This document shows, piece after piece, positions 11,312 through 23,400 of a stretch of DNA of 64,000 nt. The stretch's first letter is position 1. The number at the start of each line of letters is the position of its first letter. The position numbers were made by a program, and so were the translations under genes. Under the pieces are notes generated by a model that saw only the letters and a list, made by a program, of their open reading frames with translations, was not told the origin of the DNA and searched no databases. This DNA comes from Apodospora peruviana (Eukaryota > Ascomycota > Sordariomycetes > Sordariales > Lasiosphaeriaceae): assembly GCA_033439685.1 (NCBI GenBank), contig JAUEDM010000004.1, forward strand, positions 372,001-436,000, written 5' to 3'.

Positions 11312-13275
11312 TACCTAGTCTATATACTGCGAAGGGGTGTTTTAAGGCGCATTCTGGCTTGCTTTTTCTTGCTTGGTCTCGGCGGATGGGCTTTATATAA
11401 AGTATCCATGGATCTGCGTCGGAGCTTTGTTTGGTTTGGCCCTCACTTTGTTTGGTCTTTTGAGCCATCTTATTCTCAATCTTACGATATGTGGTCATTT
11501 GTTCCTAGAGGACCTTGTTATGGATGATATTTATGATTCTGTTTAGCGCTGGCCCATCCTATTTGACGCTTTTTGGATAGTGTTTTTCCCCCTGGTTAGA
11601 CTGGGGACGAGCTTATGGATACCAAAGAGCTATTGAGTGATTTGATCGAGCTTGTGTCGCTGCGTTCTCTGTGTTTTTGGTTTATTGTGTTGGCATGACA
11701 ACCCGAGCATGGAGCGACGGGGTTTACGCGTACAAGACCGCACACAAAAGGCTCTCTCTCCATAGTCGGGTATACCTACCTCACCTTACCTACCAATCTG
11801 GGCGCCAGCATATTCCACTTTGGAACAAAATGTTATCAGCCCCTCTGTGTTGGTGGACGGGGCGGCAGGCCGTGACCCAAATCGACCAGATCTGCAGGAG
11901 TCGCTGCATGGGGTTCCAGGCTGCAAGGTCAAAACTCCGACCCAGGTCTTGAGAAGAATACAAACCTGCAGCATTCTCTTCCTCCTTCCTCTTCCCACTG
12001 GTCTACCTTACCTGTCAGCTTGGCGGCCGGTCGAGGCCGCCGAGACCGAAAAGAACTGGAAATTGGTCGAGAGACAGAAAAATGGCCGAAGACCGACATA
12101 AGATAGATGTCTCTGCATACTACCTACGCTGCTGCATCTGCTCGGCACGGAAGCTTTCCGAGCCGAGAACAACCGTAGCTTGATGGCTGGTGAGGGTGTG
12201 ATGGCAGATGGCACGGAGGTGTATTGCCTAGTACGGAGGGTGGGCTTGAAAGGCACTGAAATCTCGTCGACACCAAGAAGCTGTGTGGTGGAAAGAAAGA
12301 AAAGACGAGGTGTTAAACGGCGACATAGAGGCAGTACTACTTACCCTTGAAACCATACTCGTCTTGCATTCTTCTAGCTGCCAAGACCCGGTCGCCATTC
12401 CTCATTCCCCTTTTCCTGGTTATGTATTTCTCTGCAGTACTTCGTGCTTCTTGGCGGCGAAGTGTAGTGATGTATATACGTGTAGGACAACTGTTGAAGA
12501 GCTCCCCTCGAGTGGACTACCGAACCCGCTTTCATGGTTCCGGTCCATGCTCTTGCTTTCTTCGATGAAGCGTCTAGAAGGAAGTGTGATCTGCGGATTC
12601 AGACAGACGGGCTCGGATCTTCGTCCGGGGCGTGTTGGATACCTAGATTTCACATCAGCGCATCCCTGCCGGCAAATCCATGGAAGATCCGACTGTCACC
12701 CCCTGCCCTGCTTTGGGTTGTAATCGATATGGTTCAGCATCGTAGATGTCGGATCACGCGGGAGGTGTTCCGCTACTCCTTTCACATTACCGATAATAGT
12801 ACTCTTTTTCTACTTCATTCTCGTTCATATTTCCTTTCCGTGCCCTCACTCACCCATGCACTCTTCATCACACATGCGGTCAAGTTACATCCCACGGACT
12901 ATTACTACCTGCTCAGACGGGGCCGGTGCCTGAAGCAATGGACGGTGGCCGTTGATAAGATTCAGACTTGGATCGGAGCCCCCTGATAGCCATCTATGCA
13001 CCATTTCATCGGCATGGGAGAGGCGCTGGCCGGCCAAGTACATGGAGGCCAACGGGGAGGCTGGGTCGGGAGGGAGACATTAAAAATGATAGGGACCAGT
13101 GACGTTGGGGTTGTTATCTCCATCTGGGACGACCCATTACAAATGGGGAAGACAGCTAGCAAACTGTCCGCGCCCCAAGTCTGGTCAAGGTATAAGAACA
13201 AAGACACAGACATACAGTTTAGGCTGTTGTTCTCCTTCAACTTTGCGTACCCTAGTAGCCGCCCGGTTTATACCA

Positions 13276-13327
<52 letters not shown>

Positions 13328-13453
13328 CAATACTGTGTAACAACACTCAGATCCGGTTCTCCTCAAGCCTAGCTTTGTCTTTGTCAACCCAACCCCGACC
13401 ATCTAACAACATACTTGTCCAGGGCCAATATATACATAGGAAGGGATAGAACC
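11312..13453. other. Intergenic region between crz1 and the MDR oxidoreductase gene
   Basis: About 2.1 kb. No frame here resembles a known protein. It holds the crz1 3' region, a TATAAG at 13191-13196, the TC tract at 13279-13324, and a short cluster of CCTACC/CCTTACC motifs at 11774-11794. Confidence 0.5.
13279..13324 (+). repeat. (TC)23 dinucleotide microsatellite
   Basis: An uninterrupted 46-base TC run sits 130-175 bases before the ATG of the oxidoreductase gene and about 85 bases after a TATAAG. Pyrimidine tracts are common just upstream of transcription starts in fungi. The length makes it likely to vary between strains. Confidence 0.95.
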
Positions 13454-14706
13454 ATGGTCCCCCCTTCGGAAATCAAAGCCGTCGTGATAGCCCAGCCAGG
13501 CGTGGCCGAGGTCCAGACAGTCCCGCTGCCTACTCTCCGAGACGACTACATCCTTGTGCGCCCCACGGCCGTGGCCCTCAACCCGTCCGACTGGAAGCAT
13601 GTCGAGGGAGTCGACGGCAACACCGGTTGCCGCGTGGGCGGTGACTACGCCGGGGTCGTCGAATCTGTCGGTAGCAAGGTCACGAAGAAATTTGTCCCAG
13701 ATGATCGGATTTGCGGCATGGTCCACGGATCCAACTCGGTCCAACCAGAAGATGGAGCGTTTGCCGAGTACATCGTCGTCAGGGGCGATCTCCAAATCAA
13801 GATACCCGATAATTTGACTGATGAAGAAGCTGCCACGCTGGGTATTGGCATCAGTACAGTGGTACATTTCAGCTTGACGACAAGCAAGTTCTGCTTGTCC
13901 TCCTCTCGCTTCCCCCGAGCCTACATTTCTTCACAACAAGATTCAGATGCTGACTTGACACGAATATTCCTTGTCCCCCCCAAAAAAAGGGTCAAGGTCT
14001 CTACCAAGCACTCAAACTCCCCTTGCCGCCGACAACAACAACAGTCGGACAACAGCAACAACCTCAAGGCCTCATATTCATCTATGGCGGAAGCACAGCC
14101 ACCGGCATCCTAGGAATCCAGTTCGCCACACTGTCCGGCTATCGCGCCGTGACGACCTGTTCCCCTCGCAACGCGAGCTACCTCCAATCCCTCGGCGCCG
14201 CCCTCGTCATCGATTACAACACAGACCCGACGTCAGCGGCTACAGAGATCAAGGCCTGGATCGACGGCGACAGTAATCCCAACTTTTTAACTCTCGCGTG
14301 GGATTGCATCGGCACGCCTAAATCAGCCGCCTTCTGCGCATCGGTCCTGAGTCGTCAAGACGACCACTCGTGCCGCTACTACTCCTTGCTTCCGGTTCAT
14401 GAGGAGGTCATTAGAGCCACCAATCCGCGGGTGGTGGACATGGGCTTCACGTTCGCGTACACGGCCATCGGAGAGAGGTTCGGCGGGCATACCCCGGGGG
14501 GCTGGAAGATTCCGGCCAGTGTGGAAGACTTCGAGTTTGGCAAGATGTTCTGGGAGTTGAGCAGGCAGTTGTTGGCGCAGGGCAAAGTGAAGCCGGCCAG
14601 AGGGTACGTGAATAGAGGCGGTAAAGGGTTAGAGGGTGTGTTGTTCGGGTTGAAGGAGACGAAGGAGGGTCGTGTTAGCGGCGGGAAACTGGTGTATACG
14701 CTGTAA
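13454..14706 (+). CDS. MDR-family NAD(P)H-dependent oxidoreductase (zinc-independent, enoyl-reductase-like)
   Basis: Two exons, 13454-13861 and 13990-14706, give 374 residues. It starts at ATG in a good context (ACCATGG). The N-terminal GroES-like fold is visible in VALNPSDWKHVEG, GGDYAGVVESVGSKV and DGAFAEYIVVRGD. The Rossmann part has FIYGGSTATGILGIQ for cofactor binding. The structural and catalytic zinc cysteines of classical alcohol dehydrogenases are absent, which places it with the quinone reductase, ToxD-like and trans-enoyl reductase group. The intron (128 bp) starts GTACAT and ends at a poly-A stretch, a weak acceptor; it is needed to join GISTV to GQGLYQALKLP in frame. A run of Thr and Gln (TTTTVGQQQQPQ) follows. 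There is no polyketide synthase nearby, so the substrate cannot be inferred. Confidence 0.85.
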
Positions 14707-15064
14707 GTGAGCATCTGTATAAGATACGGAGGGCGAGTGCGTAGGATTCAGCATACTTTGTGGGTTCACCTGGTGGAGAACCACATAGAAATAAGGGAAT
14801 ATCAACATCAAGATATACGGCGTCTGAAGACCATCAAAATATGTGAACGATATCTGAGAAACCGGGGGCTTTCTCGGGCCAGTATGGGCCTGATCCAGCC
14901 TAGGCCAATGGCATATACACTACACAGAAATATGGTGAACGCCCAAACTCCAAATACCCACAAATTGGGTATCTCCTAGCAACGAAACTCGCCTAGTAAG
15001 AAGAAAACATCACAGGTACTACGTGCCGGCCCAACTTCAAAACGGCACCGATAAATTCTTGAGG
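14707..15064. other. Convergent intergenic spacer
   Basis: 358 bases between two converging stop codons. I see no gene, repeat or RNA in it. Confidence 0.6.
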
Positions 15065-15667
15065 TCATGCCACCTGTGGTCTGTACTGTTGTTGTTGCTC
15101 CTGCTGCTGCACGTGCCCATGCTTTCTTACCGTCTCGTCGACCACGTGCTGTAGCGTCGCCTGGTGGGCACTGGTAAAAGTCCTCTTGACGAATGCCTTG
15201 ACAAAGGCACCGCAGTCGATGCTGGCGGTTTCCACCAGCTCATAGTCTCCATCCCCCGGCCGGCGCTCCACGATCGATCCGCCCTGGATCTCGCCACGGC
15301 GGCGTACCTCATAACAGCTTCGGACGGTAACGCCGGCTTCCGAATCGGCGCGACACCGTACGCCGTGCTCAAAGCTCTGAAACACACAAGGGACGCGCAC
15401 TCCTTTGGTGGCCCAGCTCCCCACACCGGGAATGATAGGCACACGGTCGTGGACGACAAAGGCCTGGATCTTGTGACCGTTTTCAAGAAAGAATGGGTCG
15501 TCTACCAGTTCCTCGACCTGAATCTGGCGGCGCTCGTATTTTTTTGCATGAGGACTCGCCATGATCAGGGGCTCGTAGGTCTGTAGGGTGTCGAGGACAG
15601 TCTGGGGGTCGAGATATGCCGGGAGTGGCACCCGGGTGATAATGGTCAAGGCGGGTGAGGAAGACAT
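15065..15667 (-). CDS. DUF7053-type fungal protein of unknown function
   Basis: A single exon of 200 codons. The start is the ATG at 15667, since the upstream in-frame codon is GTG. The protein begins with a hydrophobic strand (PALTIITRVPLPAYL), continues with LQTYEPLIMASPHAKKYERR, and has a central beta-rich segment with a VPIIPGVG turn and a GVRCRADSEAGVTVRSCYEVRR stretch. A late helix has CGAFVKAFVKRTFTSAHQATLQHVVD. The tail is Gln-rich. The order of elements resembles fungal DUF7053 proteins, which have a polyketide-cyclase/START-like layout; the match is from memory and the role is not known. It lies tail to tail with the oxidoreductase gene. Confidence 0.75.
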   Translation of the reverse strand: MSSSPALTIITRVPLPAYLDPQTVLDTLQTYEPLIMASPHAKKYERRQIQVEELVDDPFFLENGHKIQAFVVHDRVPIIPGVGSWATKGVRVPCVFQSFEHGVRCRADSEAGVTVRSCYEVRRRGEIQGGSIVERRPGDGDYELVETASIDCGAFVKAFVKRTFTSAHQATLQHVVDETVRKHGHVQQQEQQQQYRPQVA

Positions 15668-18600
15668 GGCCACATATGTGGCCCGTGGCAGAGAATGCGC
15701 CTGACGGTGGTGCGGCTGGAGGAAAGATGAATGGGAAAAGTAGGTAATAATGCCCTATTGGTCGGATTGACTTGACTACCAAAGGCGCTCAAGACGACCA
15801 AACTTCTTGCAAATGTTATGCGCAGGGGTATATATGGTGGCGTGTGAACAGATCTGGGAAACAATTGAGAAGGAAATGAGGATGACAGAAAGTCGGTGCC
15901 AAGAAGTAGTGCACCAGAGAGCGAATATGAAGTCGCGGAACCAGCTCGATTATAGGCTTTCGATGTCTGGGCGTCTGGTGTTGACAACGAGATGCTTGGC
16001 GGGCGATGGCGGATGCAAGTCAGCCGCGACTTTGTATTACTCTTGTAGTAATAGGAAGACAAAGGAATGAAGCATCTCTTCCTAGTTCGGACTGTGCTGG
16101 TGTGGCGGGACTGAGGTGTTCTTTTGGGCTTCGCGAGCGGAGCTGAACGGAAACAGCTAGCAGCCAACGACGAGACAATCAGAAATGTCAGGTCTGCACC
16201 GCGTGGTCGTGGTGGTCAAGTTCCAGACTCTGAAACCCGTTTCTTTGTGTCCAAGCTGCTTGTTGTTGTTGGAAGGGGGGAGGGACTTTTGGAACTTTTC
16301 CATAAGTCCAGCTCGGCAACTCCAGCCAGCCACTGCACCCAGACTGTAGGTTGACTGCCACCTTAACTGTCGAGGTCCGTGGGCGCGTGGACACCCCGCC
16401 GTTTCATGGTTTCGTCCCGAGAACAAACCCGGCCAGTTCCTAACTTCCTGTACGGATCTGTATCTTTGGGCAACCCTTCAACGCGCAAAGATGGAGAGCG
16501 GGGGCGATGTCTGAAACACTTCTGATTCTAAATCCAGCGTGGCTAAGACCCCCAGGGGCGGGACTGGCCTAGCGAGAAGTTCGGGTCAGGCGACTTGAGC
16601 TACCCGACATGGCAACAGTATTCCCGATGTTCGGTGCCTGCCGTAAGTTCCATGCAGCAAAAGGCCGCACGCGGGAACCGTCTACCACCGACTTCATCCG
16701 CTGCGGGACTGAAGAGGTCGACCGGCATCGTCAGGCGGGCTCGATCATCGTCCTGCTTCGTGATAAGAAGGACAGACACGGGGCAGTTTATCATGGCGGT
16801 CGCGCATTTATCAGAGAACCGGCTACGCCAGGATGCAACTTGAATGTGATGAATGGGGAAAGACAAGACAACCCTGCTGGTGGTTTGCCACGGGAAAGTT
16901 GAGATATCGAGTTCTGCGGGCTGCGGATGACGGGAGGACGAAGGCTCGGCTCCTGAAGGGAGGAAGGCGCATGCACCGCTGGCTCCGTCTCGAGGCAAGC
17001 TCGAGTCCTAATCACCTTATCATAATCATCCCGCCTTCAACTGCTTGACAACCCAGAACGGACTAACCCGTAACCCCGAGTCATACCAACGAAGCCCCAA
17101 ATTGCAGACAGGCATTATGAACCTACCTTATTAGCACTCGGGCGCCGATTAACTTGAGATGCCATCCAGGTGTTGTTCCCAGGGCAGGTACCGTAAGTAA
17201 TCATGAACCCTCATCAGTGCCTACAATGTCCCCCTGGTTTGTTTGTAAGTGCGGTACTTCCAGTGGATGAGAGCATGGTTGAAAAAGCCAATGGTTTGAC
17301 GGAATCAAAGACTCACCTAAAGGAAGAAAATCACTGGCAAGTGCCTACCGTAGCGCTTCCACAAGTGCAAGGAGAAAACTGAGGAAAACAAGGGTGAATT
17401 ATTGTACTGTAGGGCGAAGTCCAGAGCTAGCGTTACATATTTGGAAGTCCTGACTGCAGGTATGGGTATACCTTCAGTGAAATGGAAACACCGAATACAT
17501 AAGCCTGGCAACGAGGTGCTTCAAGGTGGAGCGAGGTTGGCGCTGGACCCTCGACGGCTCGACGGCTCGACGGCTCAACAGAAAGTACTCCAACACAACA
17601 ATCATTCAGCCGACCTTTCTTATCGCCTATTCTGCATCACTTGGTTACGCAACTGAGAGAAAATTTTCACGCGGCGCTCATTCAGCCAATCCACTTTTCA
17701 AAACATCGTCGTCCTCGTGAGGCGCTTCTCAAGTTCTGGCGGTGAAGAGTGAAGAGCAGCGACGAAGGCGCGATGCCTGTTTGGGGTGATGGACAGGCGG
17801 GGCGTTGCATCGAGCCCCGCGGCCCACGAGTTTCAAGGGCCACTCCCGTCAGCCCGATTCCTCGGCACCCGCTTGCCTGGTCGATGGCCCGACGGCAGCT
17901 ACACCAAGCCAAGCCGGCCAGGACTCTCTGGAAGTTGGCAGCCCAGGGCAGTTCCAACATCGCCTTTCGATTCTCTTCTATGGCTCTTGTTGGACTCAAG
18001 ATTGTTTTGTCCAAGATTGCAAACACTCCGATCAGCAACGGTTCTTCACGGTGCTTTCATCTAGTTGAGGCCGTTCGGATGATTAACCTCGGTATTTCCG
18101 TCCCTTCAACCGTTCCTATTTCGGACCATGCAAACAGAGAACGGAGACCACTTCCTGCAGCAATCTGCAGACATGGCATCTCGCATCGCGCAGACCCTTA
18201 CCTCGACCTGTCGTGAATGGGCACCCGGCCTTGCGACCTGCAGCTCAAGTAGCCAGCACCTGCCCACAGGCGCATCGCTGCCCAGTCTGCGACGTAACGG
18301 TACCTATTGCGGCCCTGCAAAGGCGATTCGTGCCGTTGTTCGGTGCTTTACAGATTTGGGTACGGTGAGATGCATCGCCATCTAATATCTCAACGCCTCA
18401 CATGTGAATTGCAGGGCGACTGCAATGCCAACGCGACACGGCCGCGAAGAATGGCAAGATCTTGCGCTTCCGAGGTCAACGTTGGCCTTTTTACTATGTC
18501 TGAATCTATTATCGTTTGTCATCTGGCGCACTACCTAGCACTGGCACGACTCTTGTGTGGGACGGCCATCGGGAGTTGCACCTTGGGTCCTTGTGGGATC

Positions 18601-20431
18601 CATCATGTCTCAGGGCACAACCTGTGCAATGAGCAAGGAGCAATGCGCCACGGCACTCCCTCAGCGCGATGAGGGCAAAAGCCGGGGAGCCAGGGGTACC
18701 GATACGCGCAACGATTTCCCAATTTCCAATTCCGTGAGGGGCAATCCGGTGCACAAAAGTTGGCATCGTGATGTGCTACACCCAGCTCAACCACCACCTT
18801 CACCTCACGCATCCGCTTGGTGATGATGTCGACAAAGGTCAGCAGGCAATGGGAGCGGCGTGCTTGGCCGAGATCTTCGGCATACCACCAGCCTGGCAGG
18901 GTCTGGCAGTGCTTTCCACATCCGCACACCACACATCACGGGCTTTTGTGGATAGGTCCATGCCGGTCGAGAAGACATGTCACAGCAAGGCTAGCCCATT
19001 TCAGAGTACCAAGCTCTGTCGTCTGCGAGTCTGCGTTCGTGAATCTAAAAGGGATTGATTAATCGAAACGTGTCGGATAGAGAAAAGCTGGTTGAAGGCA
19101 CTAACCACGCGATGGCCTTGTGCTCCGGTTCTCTGGATGCAGAACAAGCCCAAATCCGTGCAGAGCCGATGTGTGCACCCGCTGTTCGTACTGCTTGTTT
19201 GCTGTTGGTGGGATGGGTGTGATGGTGTCGAGTGGGACGGACAGTCGCCCTAACATGGAAACGGGATTTGGGTGGAACGTGTCGGCCCATCTTTACCCAG
19301 CGACCAATGACGTTCATCCCCAGCCATCCAAGAAATCAGTTTGGCGATTTCACGTCACCAATTGGGGTGTGTCGCGAGGAGGTCCCAGGAGTCAAGCAGG
19401 GTACGGAATACATCTTGTCCATTTGGTCGCCCTTCAGCTGCTTGCCCACCCAGGCGACTCGACATGCATCGTGGAGGTAGTTGTTTATTCGCCGAAGAAG
19501 CAGTGGGGTCAATTCGGGTTCTTTTCAACTCGATCTGAGGAGTAACAGAATGGGGCAGTTGCCTTGGTCTTTTTCTTCTCTTTTGGCCTGAAGCGGGGAT
19601 TCACCAAGAACCATTGATTCTATCTCTATCTTTTTATCCGTGGCGATACCAGTGCCGCTCGCCGCCCTCTGCCGTGCCACCTGAGTGCCTTGCGGAATTA
19701 AGAGCAACCCCCGGGCGTGTGCGTGACGAGTAAATACACTGGGATACTTGCTGCCGTGCATGAATACCTCATTCCAGCATTCGTGCCTCTCCAAGAAGAC
19801 ACCAATCCATTCTCGTGGACGGTGCCTCCTTTCCGACTGCTTTTGCCGTCGCCCTCCCTCTGTTCGACGATCCCCGTTCCCGACCACTCACACTCGATTC
19901 CATCCCCTTTCTTCTTGTTCCAGCTGCACAAGATAGCCAAACACTAAAGCAACTCGAGCACCAACTCGGCGGTGTGTGGTTGCACAGCACAGCCAACTAC
20001 CTACCCAATCCCAAGTCCGTCGGTCGGCTCCTCGAGATCTAGCCGGGTCATTGGCTCTCCGCGCGACGAAGCTGCCCTTACAGGAAAAAAAGCTCGAAGG
20101 AAAAAAGGTGAACTACCGAAAAGGGGGCAACTTTCATAGAAGCGGTCGACAATCAGCAGCATCATCGTTCTCCTTTTGCAGTCTACAAACAACAGCTTGC
20201 GATTTGGATCGCGTGCTTACTCTGGACGACCCGCCATTACCTCGACACTCGCGACCGCCGCTGTTTGTTGAGAGCACCTGTCTCCTGAAACCGTCCAGGG
20301 AGACCTCTCGCAACCCTCCCTAAACAACTCGCTCTCCACATTCACCTCCTGGCCCTTGCTCAGCGCAATACAGCACCACATGAGTCTGACATCCGTTCGT
20401 CGGTACACCGTCAATTCCTTCGACTATCAGG
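15668..20431. other. 4.8-kb gene-poor region upstream of the giant repeat-protein gene
   Basis: Both strands carry only overlapping frames shorter than about 155 codons with no recognisable family. GC content is as high as in neighbouring genes, so this does not look like an AT-rich repeat-induced-mutation relic. It includes a small 8-bp tandem repeat at 17551-17574. Most likely it is the long promoter and leader of the downstream gene plus the DUF7053 promoter; a non-coding RNA cannot be excluded. Confidence 0.5.
17551..17574 (+). repeat. Tandem repeat, 8-bp unit TCGACGGC in three copies
   Basis: Three perfect head-to-tail copies of an 8-base unit, followed by a partial copy (TC). No function is apparent. 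Confidence 0.9.
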
Positions 20432-23400
20432 ATGGCCACCGCCAAGGTTCTGGCATTCCGCGAAAGCTGGACAGAAAGCGCTGCATATGGCTCGCCAACG
20501 ACCCGGCCTTTGACGAGGACGATTGGGTGGGATGAAGAGACAGACAGGCGTTTGTGTGAATCCGTCTTGCAAGCGCAACTGGGTCTCATTGCGCGGAGCT
20601 GGGTCGAGCTACGCAGCGGGACGACAGTAAGTCAACAAATGTTCTATACCTCTCCGAATCCCCGGGTGTGGCAGTTTTCCGGCCCTCGCCGTAAGTTTAG
20701 CTTCCTCCGGCTGCAGCAGTTGGTTCAAGAAGGTAGCTCAGCTGGCTCGGAAATAAAACTATACACGGAAAGCAAATGGCACTGTTGCGCGCATAACTCG
20801 CATAACCGTTAGACTCAAACCCTTTGCTAAAGATTGCCTCGCAGGTGCCCAACAACTTGCCCTCCGGAAACTCGAACCCGGGCGTGAAACCGCTCGTGAC
20901 CCCAAACATTGCGTCCAGATGGTCGCTTTACATCCCGATATCCTCTGCCGAGCAGCTCGATCCGGACTTCGAATCCCTATTACCGTGTCCGCACGATCCG
21001 ACGGACAGCGGTGCATATGCGCATAGAAGCGGCCCACCTCCAAACGATCTTCCTACCTCCCATAATGTAGGCTGCAGATCACCCTCTGCTCGCAGAGGTC
21101 GTTACGATGACGTGCTGTCAGACCCCAGCATGTCGTTCATGATCGACTTCACAAGCGAGGAGGGGTTCCGGCAAGCCGCCAAAAAGAAGAAGGCAAAAAC
21201 GGCACAGAATAACAAATGGTCCAACAATGATGACGACGGTGGCAAAAAGGAAGCTGCCGAAGGCGGTGACGACGGCAACAACGGCGGCGGTGATGCTGGA
21301 GGCGGAGGAGATTCCGGTACCGCTGGCGACGCCGGCGGAGACGGTGGCGATGGCAACGACGACAAGAAAGACGACAAAGACGACAAAGACGACAAGAAAG
21401 ATGGCGGGGATGAACAGCCGGCCGAAGATGATTGGGCTACTTTTGCACCAATTGGCAAGAAAAAGAAGAAGAAGGGGGCTGCGGCTGCCTCTGCGGATGT
21501 TGCTGATCCTCCTGCTCCCTCAGACGACAAGAAAACAGCCGACTTCGGACTACCGAGTTTGGAATCTAGCAAGTTTGACGCCTTTAGCGAAATCAAATTA
21601 GATGGGGGCCCTTCTCTCGATCTCAGTTTCGGCACATCGGATACGGCCAAGCCATCATCCGCGGGTGTCAGCATCTGGGGCTCTAGCTGGAATACTGGAG
21701 ATACCACTGGGAAACCCACCGGAACGGCCTCATGGGGATTTTCTGGCATCGGCACATCTTCCACGGATCCGAAAACCAAGGACGAAGGTGAGATTGATAG
21801 CAACCCCTGGAGCATGAACCGGCCCAAACCCAAGAAGAAGACCAAGACTACCTTCAGCTTCGGAAACTTTGACGATATTGACGAAAATGATCAAGGACTA
21901 AGCATTGCCGATGACACCAAGAAAGAGGAAGAGGACAGCTTCGGTTTCTCATTCGTCTCCAAGAAGGACAAGAAAAAGAAAAAGACCAGCATCTGGGACC
22001 CCGACCCTGAACCGGAACTTGAACCTGCCGCGGACCCCGAACCTGCTCCAACCGCGGATACCTCTGCTGCGCCGGAAGATGATTGGTTTGCCTCGACCAC
22101 CAAGAAGGACAAAAAGAAGAAGAAGGGCCTAGCTGTTGTTGAGGAGACCACAATTGAAGAGCCAGTAAAACCTGCTGACCCTGAGCCAGATCCTATTGAC
22201 GACTTCTGGGGCACGGCCACGACCAAGAAGAAGAAGAAAGGCAAGGGCGCTGCTGAATCCGAGGATAAGCCAGAGCCCGTCAATGAGCCGGAACCGAAAA
22301 AGGAAGAAGACGACTCCTGGGACACCTGGGGAACAGGTAAAAAGGCTAAGAAGAAGAAAGGTGCTACACCAGCGATTATCGAGGATCCGATAGTCGAGGA
22401 CAAGCCGGCTGAGCCCGAGCCCGAGCCGGAACCCGAAAAAAAGGAGGAGGATAACGACTGGGGTGGATGGGGGCTGTCGACGAAGAAAGACAAGAAGAAG
22501 AAAGGTAAGAATGCCGTTGTTGACGAAACTCCTAACGAACCAGAGCCGGAACCAGTGCCGGAACCAAAGCCGGAAGAGAAGAAAGAAGAAGATGATTTCT
22601 GGGGCAGCATCACGAAGAAAGATAAGAAGAAGAAGGGTAAAAACGCCGCCATCGTCATAGAGGAAACGCCACCGCCTCCTGTCGAGGATGAGACCAAGCA
22701 AGAAGACCCTGTCGACGACTTTGGCTGGGGGGCGGCTACAAGTAAGAAAGATAAGAAAAAGAAGAAATCTTCTGCCTGGGATAGCTTCGCGGAACCTGAG
22801 CCTGCTCCGGAGCCGGAAAAGAAGGAGGATGAGGACAAGAAGGAGGCCGTGGATGATCTGTGGTCGTCTTTAGGGACAGGTAGCAAGAAGGACAAGAAGA
22901 AGAAAGGCAAGGCAGCACCAGAGCCTGAGCCCGAGCCTATCAAGGAACCCGAGCCTGAACCCGAGCCCGAGCCCGAGCCCGAGCCAGAAAAGAAAGAAAA
23001 AGAGGATGACTGGGCCTCATGGGGAGTACCATCCAAGAAGGACAAGAAGAAGAAGGGCAAGAATGCCGTGCCCGATCCCGAGCCTGTGAAGGAGCCAGAG
23101 CCTATTCCAGAACCCGAGCCGGAAAAGAAAAAGGAGGACGCTAACGATTGGGACACCTGGGGTACCACAACTAAGAAGGACAAGAAAAAGAAGAAGGGCG
23201 CCTTGGCCGAGCCGGAACCCGTCAAGGAGCCGGAGCCTGCTCCCGAACCCGAGCCTGTGCCCGAGCCTGTGACTGAGGAGAAAAAGGACGAAGACGATTT
23301 CTGGGGCAGTATTTCTTCCAAGAAAGACAAGAAAAAGAAGGGCAAGAATGTCGTGCCTGATCCGGAACCAGTCAAGGAACCAACACCGGAACCCGAGACC

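Noticed and set aside
13454..15667. A secondary-metabolite cluster around the enoyl-reductase-like gene
   Set aside because: No polyketide or peptide synthase, P450 or pathway regulator lies next to it; the neighbours are crz1 and a DUF7053 gene.
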